Source: Hwanghaeella sp.
GTDB taxonomy: Bacteria > Pseudomonadota > Alphaproteobacteria > UBA8366 > Aestuariispiraceae
DNA length: 32,552 nucleotides
Assembly: GCA_028282025.1 (NCBI GenBank)
Contig: JANQIT010000048.1
Coordinates: forward strand, 1 to 32,552
Direction of reading: 5' to 3'
Below the pieces are notes generated by a model that was given only the letters and a program-made list of their open reading frames with translations, was not told the DNA's origin and made no database searches. The stretch's first letter is position 1. Each line of letters starts with the position of its first letter. Both the position numbers and the translations under genes were made by a program. Positions 16,069-24,103 of this stretch are shown here, one piece after another.

Positions 16069-17028
16069 ATGTTCGATGAGTTGAAGAAGTCCCTGGAAGG
16101 GTGCGTCTACACGATTTTCACACCTTTCGACGCCGATTTGAATATCGACTACGAAGTGCTGGAACGGTATCTGGCGCACCTTTACGGCACGGGTGCCCGG
16201 AAGTTCTACGCCATGGCCTATAATTCCAGGTATTCCCAGTTGACCGACCGGGAAATAATGGACCTGAACGAGTTTTGTATCAGGACGCTAAAGAAGTTCG
16301 ATTCCGCGAATGTGGTCATTGTAGGCGATCCCATCCATTGTTCGACCGCGATCAGTGTGGAATTCGCCCGTCACGCCAGAGAAGCGGGGGCGGATCTTAT
16401 TTCACTGCTGGTTCGAGAGAAGTACTTCTCGGACGATCAGGTTCTCGATCATTTCGCCGAGGTCGGGCGTCTTTCCCGGTGTCCGATTCTTGTCCATGAA
16501 ATGCCCTTCCTGAGCGGCGCGGACGGGTCGCAGATTCACTGGCCGGAAAGTCTGCTGAACGCCCTGCCGACAGTGCCGGAGATCGTCGCCCTGAAGGAGG
16601 ATGCCAAGGATTTTGAGGTAACCTGCGCGGCGCTGGAATTGGAGCCGCGGATTAGAGTGGTGATTTCCGGTGGTGGGAAGGAGCGGTTTGTTCAGTTCAA
16701 GAAGTTTGGCGCAAGGTCCTATTTGAACGGAATTTCTATGCTCGACGCCAGAATTGGAGAGATATTCTGGAAAGCGTTCGAAAAGGACGATCATAAGACA
16801 ATCTCCTTTATCATCGAGGATATAGAGAAACCGTTCTTCGATTTTCCGGCGCAGAAGCACGGCTGGCACCGCACTAACAAGGCACTGCTTCAGGCGGCGG
16901 GGCTTATGCATCGGCGCGACCGCATGCCCTTAAAACACCTGTCGGATGAAGAATTTGCCGATGTGGAACAGGCATATCTGAAGATGAAGCCCGCTGTCGA
17001 GAAACTGATTGACGCGAATGTGGACTGA
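16069..17028 (+). CDS. DapA/NanA-superfamily protein with altered active site
   Basis: A 319-residue class I aldolase-fold protein of the dihydrodipicolinate synthase/N-acetylneuraminate lyase superfamily. The N-terminal VYTIFTPFDADLNIDYEVL matches the family opening, and Lys176 in VALKEDAKD aligns with the Schiff-base lysine. Two other hallmarks are changed. The catalytic Tyr of the usual YNxP motif aligns with His143 in HEMP (143-146), and the carboxylate-binding GTTGE loop is replaced by YNSRY around 51-55. The enzyme therefore probably does not use pyruvate in the ordinary way. It follows the radical SAM gene in a likely two-gene operon and converges on the NeuB-like gene. It could be a lyase, dehydratase or isomerase on a sugar-acid-like substrate; annotation as DapA itself would be misleading. 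Confidence 0.85.
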   Translation: MFDELKKSLEGCVYTIFTPFDADLNIDYEVLERYLAHLYGTGARKFYAMAYNSRYSQLTDREIMDLNEFCIRTLKKFDSANVVIVGDPIHCSTAISVEFARHAREAGADLISLLVREKYFSDDQVLDHFAEVGRLSRCPILVHEMPFLSGADGSQIHWPESLLNALPTVPEIVALKEDAKDFEVTCAALELEPRIRVVISGGGKERFVQFKKFGARSYLNGISMLDARIGEIFWKAFEKDDHKTISFIIEDIEKPFFDFPAQKHGWHRTNKALLQAAGLMHRRDRMPLKHLSDEEFADVEQAYLKMKPAVEKLIDANVD

Positions 17029-17057
17029 AGCGGTTTCGATCCGGTAAACCTACTCGG

Positions 17058-19310
17058 TTACCATTCTGCATCCTCCAGGACGGCCAGGGCCTCCCAGAAT
17101 CCTTCTCCGTTGTTTTTATGGCCCTGCCAGATTTCCGGGATCATGCTGGCGTCCGAACATAGCCGGTCCAACTTTTTCCGCAGATAAACAATATCCAAGT
17201 CGCCGTCTCCGAGCTGAAGTCCTTCTCCGTCCACGCCTCTAGCGTCGGCAATGTGTATGTGTGCGGCGTAGCCGCCGCATTCATCGAGAAAATCGTCAAA
17301 AGACCACTTATATGTATTGCAGGCGAGTTTCGAATGGGAGACATCGAGGCAGATGCGAAGATCGTTCTCCTCGCAAATCTTCCGGATCTGGCTGCTATCG
17401 ACAAAGAGGTTGTGATATCGCTGTCCGCCAAAATGCCATGGATACGGCGGCATCGTCTGGGGAAGCAGCTCGACGCCCTCCCGGTCGAGGGTTGCAAGCG
17501 ACCCCGCCAAAATGTCATAGCGTTCAAGAACCTGACTTTGCGTCAAAGCACCGTCTTCCGAGTGGCCGCCGACATTAACAACGATAGCAGGTCTATCGGT
17601 ACTTGGGAAAAAGGGTTGCATACGGCGTGTCAGGTCGATGACCTGTTGCAGATGGTCGATAGATTTAGAGCGATAGTCGTACTCCAACGCAGCGAGATCC
17701 AGAATATGGTCGCCCTGAAACAGCTCAGGAGCATGGACCAGCAATCCTTGGGAAAGCGGTTGCTCAAAGTGATCCGTTACCGACTCTTCTATATCCTTGT
17801 ACGACAGGTGAAATTCTAGAAACGATGGGTTGGTGTCCGCGATCAGGTGTTTGTAGTCATGGAATCGGACCGGTATTCCCCAGCGTCGTTTGATCCGATA
17901 GGGGCGGGGAGAAGAGACTCCTTTATCGGAGATGTCCGACTCGAAGAAGAACTCACCCCGATCAAGGTCGCGTTTGGCCTTCCGCCCCAGCAATTGTTCC
18001 ATGTAGGATGGTTGCAACCCCTTTCCCGGCGACTTTATGAGGATCATGTCCTTGGTGATGGATTCTCCTGCTCTGATAGGGCGGCTGGCAACAATGGATT
18101 TGGCAAGAACTTCCCGGTTCAGTAATTCGCCCTGTGTGACGACCCGCTCTTGAGCCGCGCCCATCGAAGCCTCTACCGCGCGAATGCCCGCGACCATGTC
18201 CTTGAATTCAGAAGGTAGCAGGGATACGCGATGGTCGTTCCCCTCTTGCGTCTTGTCGAGGGTAATGTGCTTTTCGATAATCTTTGCGCCGCGGGCAACC
18301 GCTGCTATCGGGACTGCATACCCTCTCTCATGGCCCGAGTAGCCGACGACCGTATCGGACATGTCGCGCAAGTGGTCCATGTACCTTAGGTTCACGTCTT
18401 TGTACGGCGTCGGATAGGTGGAGCAACAGTGCAACAGTGCGTAACAAGCGTGGCTTTGCTGTAAGATGCTGATGGTTGACTGTATTTCTTCCTCGTTGGA
18501 CATCCCTGTCGATAGGATGAAGGGTTTCGAGGTGGCTATCACGCCCCGCAGTAACTGATGGTTTGTCAAATCGGCGGAAGCAATTTTGTATCCGCTAAGA
18601 CCGTAACCTTCGAGTGCATTCAACGCGGTCAGATCCCACGGAGTGCACAGCGGTTCGATACCCTGCGCTCGGCAATAGTCGAAGGCCCGGAACATGTCGT
18701 CTTTGGACAGGCTGTACTTCCGTAGCAAATCCAGAACATATTGCGCGCCCAGGTCTTCGCTAAGATCGCTTTTGTTCGGGCCGTCAACAAATAGGCCATC
18801 CAGGTCCCGCATTTGAAACTTTGCGCAGTCCGCGCCCGCGGCGACGGCCTCGTCAACCAGTCGTTTTGCAATCCCCAGGTCGCCTTGATGATTGTTCCCA
18901 ATTTCGGCCACGACGAAGGCGGAAGAGGATTTTGAAACGACGTGATTGCCGAATTTCAACTCGTGGGGTTTGTCGATAGCGACAGCAATAAGACGATGGT
19001 TTTCGTCAACAAGTGGGATTTCATGGATACGGGCGGTGAATAACGACATGATCGCTGTTCGGCTGTCACCGAAATCGGCATAGACATAGTCGGTGTTCAC
19101 CAGCGTGCTGATCGGGACCGAGAAACCTTGCTCGCTGTTGCGGACAATCCATCGCCGCAGGTCGCCGCCGGTTACGACGCCACGCAGTACATTCCCCTGT
19201 GACACGCAGAACATTGTTCGGGCCGAGTTTTTTTCCGCACGCGCTAAGGCCGATAGGATTGTATCGTCTTCATGGACGATGAAAGCCGATATGGCGCGGT
19301 CGATGAACAT
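17058..19310 (-). CDS. Four-domain nonulosonate synthase: CBS pair, NeuB, SAF, sugar-isomerase-like TIM barrel
   Basis: A 750-residue protein whose core condenses phosphoenolpyruvate with an N-acyl hexosamine-type sugar to make a nonulosonic acid (sialic, legionaminic or pseudaminic type). Residues 1-120 form a CBS-domain pair with HEIPLVDENHRLIAV. The NeuB barrel spans about 125-385 and includes VAEIGNNHQGD, KFQMRD, KIASADLTN, ILSTGMS, GYSGHE (His327), EKHITLD (His348) and DHRVSL (359-364). A SAF/antifreeze-like domain covers about 400-462. Residues 470-750 resemble xylose-isomerase-like/AP-endonuclease-2 barrels, with LDVSHS, HIHIADARG, GLQLGDGDLD and PEIWQG as likely metal-binding strands. 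NeuB-SAF alone is normally about 340-350 residues. It follows the GT-B-like gene with a 71-base gap. The exact product and the function of the flanking domains are unproven. Confidence 0.9.
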   Translation of the reverse strand: MFIDRAISAFIVHEDDTILSALARAEKNSARTMFCVSQGNVLRGVVTGGDLRRWIVRNSEQGFSVPISTLVNTDYVYADFGDSRTAIMSLFTARIHEIPLVDENHRLIAVAIDKPHELKFGNHVVSKSSSAFVVAEIGNNHQGDLGIAKRLVDEAVAAGADCAKFQMRDLDGLFVDGPNKSDLSEDLGAQYVLDLLRKYSLSKDDMFRAFDYCRAQGIEPLCTPWDLTALNALEGYGLSGYKIASADLTNHQLLRGVIATSKPFILSTGMSNEEEIQSTISILQQSHACYALLHCCSTYPTPYKDVNLRYMDHLRDMSDTVVGYSGHERGYAVPIAAVARGAKIIEKHITLDKTQEGNDHRVSLLPSEFKDMVAGIRAVEASMGAAQERVVTQGELLNREVLAKSIVASRPIRAGESITKDMILIKSPGKGLQPSYMEQLLGRKAKRDLDRGEFFFESDISDKGVSSPRPYRIKRRWGIPVRFHDYKHLIADTNPSFLEFHLSYKDIEESVTDHFEQPLSQGLLVHAPELFQGDHILDLAALEYDYRSKSIDHLQQVIDLTRRMQPFFPSTDRPAIVVNVGGHSEDGALTQSQVLERYDILAGSLATLDREGVELLPQTMPPYPWHFGGQRYHNLFVDSSQIRKICEENDLRICLDVSHSKLACNTYKWSFDDFLDECGGYAAHIHIADARGVDGEGLQLGDGDLDIVYLRKKLDRLCSDASMIPEIWQGHKNNGEGFWEALAVLEDAEW

Positions 19311-19381
19311 ATCTTCGGTTTAAATTCTGTAGTTGCGTGTCTCGACTGACATCTGTCCGAACCATGGGGAAAGGCGTCTGC

Positions 19382-21115
19382 CTAATCGTCTTCCTGTGTG
19401 CTACAGCAAATCTCTCTCAGTGTCTCAGGATACTTGTCCGCGTTGCACCGCAGATCGTTCCGGTACCCGGTTTCCGGAGCGCGTTTCCATAAAGACGCCA
19501 GGGCTTCGACAATCTTTTCACTGTCGGGCACATAGAGTGCCCGCCCAGAGTCGATAAGGTCCCTATCGTTATCCAGCGCGTACCGATGCGTGAACAGGGT
19601 GGGGACGCCGACCGCGCATGCTTCATGAGCGACGGTTGAGTACTGCGTGACATGCACGTCCGTATTCATCAATAGATCGAACAAATGCGCCTGAACGGGG
19701 GTTTGGAGCTCAACATTATCTAGTGGAAGGGCCGACAACTGTTTTCGAATCTCGTCGACGATCTCTTGCGGCATGGCGGGATGAGTTCGGAAGACCCAGT
19801 ACGCGCCGCGGATGAAATCCTGCTGCGGACCTTCCCGGTTCACGGTGGATCGTATCGCATCGACGAGATTGTCCGGCAGGGGTTTCAGATCTTTTACCGG
19901 GAAGGGCCATTGTAGTGTGAACAGTATCCTCGCTCTCTCATGGCCGGTTTTGGGTTCCGTGGGGGGGAGGGTCCTGGACCGCAGGTGTTTTTTCCAGAAC
20001 CAAAGCCACGGATTGCCCGCCACAATCGGCCGGTGCCTCAGATTACCGAAGACCGGGCCGTGGCCATTGTTCACCTGCGTGCTGAAATACTTGTCCCAGA
20101 CCAGAAAGAAGTCGGGAACCATGGGGAAACCGGACGCAGGCGTACTGGGCCAATCTTTATAGAAGGCGTGCTGCAAACCGATCTTGCCGTGCTGAATGTC
20201 GGCGGACCGGACGCCGGCAAGGTGAGCGCCAAAAACCGTGCAGATCTCATCGCCGCCATAAAACGCGCTCAACACAAACAACTTCACATGAAGAGCTTTT
20301 AGAAGTTCGGCGAAGCCGCGCGCCAGGTAGAATTTCCTTTGAAGTGTAAGCAGCACTTGTTTTCTGCCGCCGATGGAAAATCCGCATATCCGCTCGACAA
20401 CATCATGGAAGGTCTGGAGGTTTTCGAAGTCTTCGATTTCGCCGTCGATGCCGACTTGGTCATCCAGGATGTCTTGTAGAAGGAACGAACGGATCATCTC
20501 CGCCGTGCTGACGGCAGCGGCAGGGAGGAAACACTCCCTTGCCGGATCCGGTGTTTCGAATGTGATTTTCCCGGATGTCAGCCCCACTTCGCCGGCGGCG
20601 ATGCAGGTTGAATCAATCAAACGGTTAAAGTGTTTCGACGCGACAAGCTGTTGCAGTTGCTTGTTTTGGTGATAGGCGAGGACGTCAACCGCCCCTAATT
20701 GCTGATAAACGCGATCGATCTGCGCCCGATGGCGCTCTTTGTCTTCCTGACAAAGGGTCTCCAGTATCTTCCGTTTCTCCCCTTGTGAACCCGCCTCGCG
20801 CAGGCGTGCTTCGATGTCTGACAGCATGTCCGTCAGATACATCGCAGGAACGCCCCCGTTCAGTTGGGTGACAATCATCAGGCGGAGCATCGGCCAGACT
20901 GGAACGTCCCTGAACTTGAGAGTTTCTGTATCGAATGTCGCTTCGATCTGCTGGATCAGCCGGTGGTGTTCGGTAAAGGAAATCGGGGCGTCCTCATTCT
21001 TGGGGCCAAGAACGTCTCGTCTTTCGCAAATGCTATCCGGGCGAGACCAAGTATCGCGCAAATGAAGGGCCGGTAGACGACTTTGCGGATGTTGACAATT
21101 TTTCTTTGATACCAA
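19382..21115 (-). CDS. Surface-carbohydrate biosynthesis protein, probable GT-B-like glycosyltransferase
   Basis: About 577 residues, no signal peptide and no membrane helices. The second half has features seen in GT-B-like capsule and surface-carbohydrate enzymes. ADIQHGKIG lies near residue 308, resembling the QHG motif of surface carbohydrate biosynthesis proteins. Near residue 490, VTQYSTVAHEACAVGVPTLF resembles the donor-binding segment of glycosyltransferases and CDP-glycerol-type transferases. The first half has no recognised motif. The only standard in-frame start near the front is TTG 21115. It overlaps a good -35 box for the opposite strand, so the true start may lie further in, and the first 20-35 residues should be treated as doubtful. 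It is upstream of the NeuB gene in the same direction, so it is a candidate nonulosonate transferase. Confidence 0.62.
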   Translation of the reverse strand: MVSKKNCQHPQSRLPALHLRDTWSRPDSICERRDVLGPKNEDAPISFTEHHRLIQQIEATFDTETLKFRDVPVWPMLRLMIVTQLNGGVPAMYLTDMLSDIEARLREAGSQGEKRKILETLCQEDKERHRAQIDRVYQQLGAVDVLAYHQNKQLQQLVASKHFNRLIDSTCIAAGEVGLTSGKITFETPDPARECFLPAAAVSTAEMIRSFLLQDILDDQVGIDGEIEDFENLQTFHDVVERICGFSIGGRKQVLLTLQRKFYLARGFAELLKALHVKLFVLSAFYGGDEICTVFGAHLAGVRSADIQHGKIGLQHAFYKDWPSTPASGFPMVPDFFLVWDKYFSTQVNNGHGPVFGNLRHRPIVAGNPWLWFWKKHLRSRTLPPTEPKTGHERARILFTLQWPFPVKDLKPLPDNLVDAIRSTVNREGPQQDFIRGAYWVFRTHPAMPQEIVDEIRKQLSALPLDNVELQTPVQAHLFDLLMNTDVHVTQYSTVAHEACAVGVPTLFTHRYALDNDRDLIDSGRALYVPDSEKIVEALASLWKRAPETGYRNDLRCNADKYPETLREICCSTQEDD

Positions 21116-21122
21116 GTATACG
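21092..21122 (+). promoter_or_regulatory. Candidate promoter for the CMP-nonulosonate synthetase operon
   Basis: A perfect TTGACA (21092-21097) is followed 19 bases later by TATACG (21117-21122). The spacing is long for sigma70, but the surroundings are AT-rich and lie 60-90 bases before the synthetase start. It overlaps the annotated N-terminus of the opposing gene, which argues that the latter starts later. Confidence 0.35.
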
Positions 21123-21180
21123 TAAGCGTTAACAAGTTGAAATATTGCTAGAAAATCGTGGTTTTGGAGAAGGGTCGGAC

Positions 21181-21927
21181 ATGTCTGTTATCGCGTTTGT
21201 GCCCGCTAGATCCGGTTCTAAGAGACTGGCCGGCAAGAACGTTCGCGTCTTGAATGGGAAGCCCCTGATGGTTTGGACACTAGAAGCTTGCCTGCGGGCC
21301 AAACAGGTAGACAAAGTCGTCCTTTCCACCGATTCCGAAGAGTATTTGGAGATCGCCGAGAAGGCCTTTCCAGGCGAAGTCATCCTGAGAGATTTGCGAA
21401 CGATGGGGGAGGCGGGTGACGCGGTTAAGATTTTCGACTATGTCAAAAACAAATGGGCAAAGATTTTTACGCCCCACTTGCAGCATGACAGTTCGCATGC
21501 CGGCCAGGCTGGGCCGGAAGACGCCTTTGTTCTGGCCCTTCCAACAGCGCCGTTGAGAACGGCAGAGCATGTCGATGCGTGTATCGACCTTTTCCGTAGT
21601 TCTGGCCGCGCCGTTTTTTCGGCGACGGAGCTCCCTTTTCCTGTCAATTTCAGCTTCTACCTGGATAACGAAGGCGACTGGTATCCCGTGTTGGGGGACC
21701 GGTCACCGATGGTAACCGGAAATACGCGCAGTCAGGATCAACGAAAGGCCTATCGCCCCAATGGCGCGGTGTATGTACGAAAGATCGTGGATCTTGAGGA
21801 TGACGCACTGACGACATTTTACGACGACGCCTTACCCTACATTATGGATAAAAGTGTTTCTGTGGACATAGATGACGCAAAAGACTTCCAATTGGCGGAG
21901 TTCCTGATGAACGCCGCTAGAAACTGA
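21181..21927 (+). CDS. neuA: CMP-nonulosonate (acylneuraminate) cytidylyltransferase
   Basis: Activates a nonulosonic acid with CTP to the CMP-sugar used by transferases. Numbered from ATG 21181, the 248-residue protein opens with FVPARSGSKRLAGKNV, the NeuA/LegF/PseF nucleotide-binding signature. It then has LSTDSEEYLEIAE, LPTAPLRTAEHVD, and a late RPNGAVYVRK followed by VDIDDAKDFQLAE with the metal-binding aspartates. The longer frame from 21145 would add 12 residues; ATG 21181 is chosen because AGAAGGG sits about 7 bases before it. It heads a plus-strand run with a methyltransferase, a radical SAM protein and the Maf-like transferase, which places it in a protein-glycosylation pathway. Sequence alone does not show whether it prefers sialic, legionaminic or pseudaminic acid, so the symbol is a family label. 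Confidence 0.9.
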   Translation: MSVIAFVPARSGSKRLAGKNVRVLNGKPLMVWTLEACLRAKQVDKVVLSTDSEEYLEIAEKAFPGEVILRDLRTMGEAGDAVKIFDYVKNKWAKIFTPHLQHDSSHAGQAGPEDAFVLALPTAPLRTAEHVDACIDLFRSSGRAVFSATELPFPVNFSFYLDNEGDWYPVLGDRSPMVTGNTRSQDQRKAYRPNGAVYVRKIVDLEDDALTTFYDDALPYIMDKSVSVDIDDAKDFQLAEFLMNAARN

Positions 21928-21969
21928 TGCGGACCGTCGGTCTCGCAAATTTCGAGAAAGATACCTGGG

Positions 21970-22626
21970 ATGTCCCCGCATAACGATCCATTCGAGTTCG
22001 AGAACCGCTACTTCCTGTCTTGCAAGCCGCAGCGGTTCGGCAAGGCGTTGGTACATTACGAGCTGTTCAAGAGGACGCACGATGTGGCCGGCGAGATTGT
22101 CGAATGCGGGGTGTTCAAAGGGGCGTCGTTCTCTCGCTTGGCGCTGCTGCGATCGTTGTTTGGGCCTGCGTCCCAGAAACGGATTATCGGTTTCGATATT
22201 TTCGGACAGTTTCCCCAAAGCGGCGAGGAGGATCGTGAGAAGCTTCAGGAATTCGTGCAGAGCGCCGGAGACCGGAGCATCTCCGTTGAGGCGCTTCGCG
22301 AGAATCTTCAAAGCAGAGGCTTGGTCGAGGGGGTGGAACTCATCGCGGGAGACATCTGCGAAACAGTGCCCCGTTATGTGGCGGAAAACCCGAATCTTCG
22401 AATCAGTCTACTGAATGTCGATGCGGATCTGTATGCGCCGACAAAGGTGATTTTGGAGCATCTCTGTCCATTGGTCGTACAGGGAGGAATAGTAATGCTG
22501 GACAATTATGGCGTCTTCCCAGGGGAAACCCGCGCTGTCGACGAATATTTCGATGGAGCCGTCGAAATCAAGAAGCATCCTTTCTCTAAAACGCCATGCT
22601 ACTACGTCAAGACGTCGAATGTGTGA
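21970..22626 (+). CDS. TylF/MycF-family sugar O-methyltransferase
   Basis: A 218-residue class I SAM-dependent methyltransferase of the macrocin O-methyltransferase (TylF) family, whose characterised members methylate sugar hydroxyls in a metal-dependent way. The SAM-binding region is EIVECGVFKGASFSRLA at about 42-58, followed by IIGFDIFGQFP. The metal/catalytic segments LNVDADLYAPTK and GGIVMLDNYG are present, and FPGETRAVDEYF closes the pattern. The length is typical. It follows the CMP synthetase by 42 bases, so methylation of the nonulosonate or of the finished glycan is likely from context. Confidence 0.87.
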   Translation: MSPHNDPFEFENRYFLSCKPQRFGKALVHYELFKRTHDVAGEIVECGVFKGASFSRLALLRSLFGPASQKRIIGFDIFGQFPQSGEEDREKLQEFVQSAGDRSISVEALRENLQSRGLVEGVELIAGDICETVPRYVAENPNLRISLLNVDADLYAPTKVILEHLCPLVVQGGIVMLDNYGVFPGETRAVDEYFDGAVEIKKHPFSKTPCYYVKTSNV

Positions 22627-22701
22627 CGGTCGCAATGCGCGAAGAAATCTAACCTGACGGTGCGATGGTATCTGGATCGGGTGGGGTGCCGGGCGCGGTG
22701 G

Positions 22702-22717
22702 CGGCTTGAATTTTGCA
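22702..22717 (+). promoter_or_regulatory. Candidate sigma54 (-24/-12) promoter
   Basis: CGGCTTG-N4-TTGCA has the invariant GG (22703-22704) and GC (22715-22716) exactly 10 bases apart and keeps TTGC of the -12 element. The -24 element is imperfect (CGGCTTG against TGGCACG). It lies in the 166-base gap before the second radical SAM gene and the Maf gene. Sigma54 commonly drives flagellar genes in alphaproteobacteria, which makes the position interesting, but a chance match is quite possible. Confidence 0.3.
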
Positions 22718-22792
22718 CGTTGAAGGCTGACGGCGCTGCGCAGGGCCAATGCACTGGTTGAATTTGAAGAAAGTGTATTTCGAGTTTTGATC

Positions 22793-24088
22793 ATGCCCCT
22801 TGGAAACGAATCCGTAACGGACAAATTCGCAGATATATACGATCATGCGGGCTCTTTGAGTTTACGCAGGATTCTTCGTATTATCGACGGTGTCCAAAGG
22901 GATGAAATCGACGCGCACTTCGCGGGCGATCCTTGGGCGCGAAATCTGGTCCTGAATTTGTGGGAGTACCACAACAAGGTATCGGAGGTTGAGAGTTATC
23001 CGTGGAACATCGCCTTTCCTATTGCCGATCTGTGCAACGCCCGTTGCACCTTCTGCACCTCGTGGGTGGAGGGGAAAGCCTTCTTTACGCTGGATGACGC
23101 CCGGCACTATGAAGAGCTTCTACCCTATGCGCGGACTTTCGGATATCAGGGTCATGGCGAGCCCCTTGCGAACCCGAAGATCATTGAACTGATCCGGTAT
23201 TTCGGCGAACGGCTTGATCCGCGTTGCGTCACCTACACCATCACCAATGGAGTGTATCTTGAGAAATGCATGGATGTGTTTCAGGAGACCGGCTTGAACA
23301 ACGCCGCTGTCAGCCTGAACGCGACCACATCGGAGATTCATGACAAGGTTATGGGGTTGGGTCCGACTGCATTCGAGAAGATCATAAAAACGCTGAAAAC
23401 GCTCTCTAAGGAGGGGCAAACGGACTTTTCCATCTCCATGGTCTTGACCGCCGATAACTTTCATCAGGCGGCGGATTTTGTGAAACTGGGTAACGATCTA
23501 GGGGCGACGACCGTCTATCTGCGCACGCTCGCACCCGCATCCGTGCCGCCGAAGTACCTGAACTACCATCTGCTATCCCCGATTTTTCTACCTGATTTTG
23601 CGAAACACAAAGATCGGGCGCTGCAGGCTATAGAGGCTTCCCGGGTGCCGGTGGAAGCCGCGCCTGAAACGTGGGACAAGGACAATCTGCCGGAGAAAAT
23701 CAGAAAGGAAGTGACCGAAAATCCACCGGCATTTGTCGAGAGAAGGGATGTGCTTCGGAACAAGGAGTATAGGAAGAGGCCGGTGCTTTCCGGCGACGGT
23801 CGTTTTCAATCCTATGTCGACGATTTGAACGAAAATATCTATGGGCGCGAGGCGCCGTTTTCCTGCGGTTTCATTTACCACAATATGATTTCGACCAGGA
23901 CCGATTATGAAGTCATTCCCTGCTGTTACATGCGCACTGTACCGGGGCATGAGCGCGTCGTGCTCGGCAAGGAGCGTCCGTTCCATCAGTATTGGAACAG
24001 TGACGCCTTTGTGGCGTTGCGCACCCGCCTTCGTGAGGGGCCGTTGTTTCAGGCGTGCGCCAGATGTCCCAATCAGGGATGCATCTGA
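22793..24088 (+). CDS. Radical SAM protein with SPASM-like C-terminal cysteines (copy 2)
   Basis: A 431-residue radical SAM enzyme. About 70 N-terminal residues precede the barrel. CNARCTFC (Cys81, Cys85, Cys88) binds the 4Fe-4S cluster, and GHGEPLANP replaces the usual GGEP SAM-binding motif. The C-terminus carries FSCGFIYH, VIPCCYM and the terminal CARCPNQGC, which fits a SPASM/twitch cluster domain. It is not a close copy of the radical SAM protein at 14635. ATG 22793 is chosen over TTG 22787. Its stop is 15 bases before the Maf-like gene, so the two are almost surely co-transcribed. The substrate is unknown; a flagellar glycan or its precursor is suggested by context. Confidence 0.86.
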   Translation: MPLGNESVTDKFADIYDHAGSLSLRRILRIIDGVQRDEIDAHFAGDPWARNLVLNLWEYHNKVSEVESYPWNIAFPIADLCNARCTFCTSWVEGKAFFTLDDARHYEELLPYARTFGYQGHGEPLANPKIIELIRYFGERLDPRCVTYTITNGVYLEKCMDVFQETGLNNAAVSLNATTSEIHDKVMGLGPTAFEKIIKTLKTLSKEGQTDFSISMVLTADNFHQAADFVKLGNDLGATTVYLRTLAPASVPPKYLNYHLLSPIFLPDFAKHKDRALQAIEASRVPVEAAPETWDKDNLPEKIRKEVTENPPAFVERRDVLRNKEYRKRPVLSGDGRFQSYVDDLNENIYGREAPFSCGFIYHNMISTRTDYEVIPCCYMRTVPGHERVVLGKERPFHQYWNSDAFVALRTRLREGPLFQACARCPNQGCI

Positions 24089-24103
24089 GGGAGAGCGGGC
24101 GGC

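Noticed and set aside
16069-17028. Annotation as dapA or nanA
   Set aside because: Two hallmark active-site elements are absent and the gene context is glycan modification, so only superfamily membership is supported.
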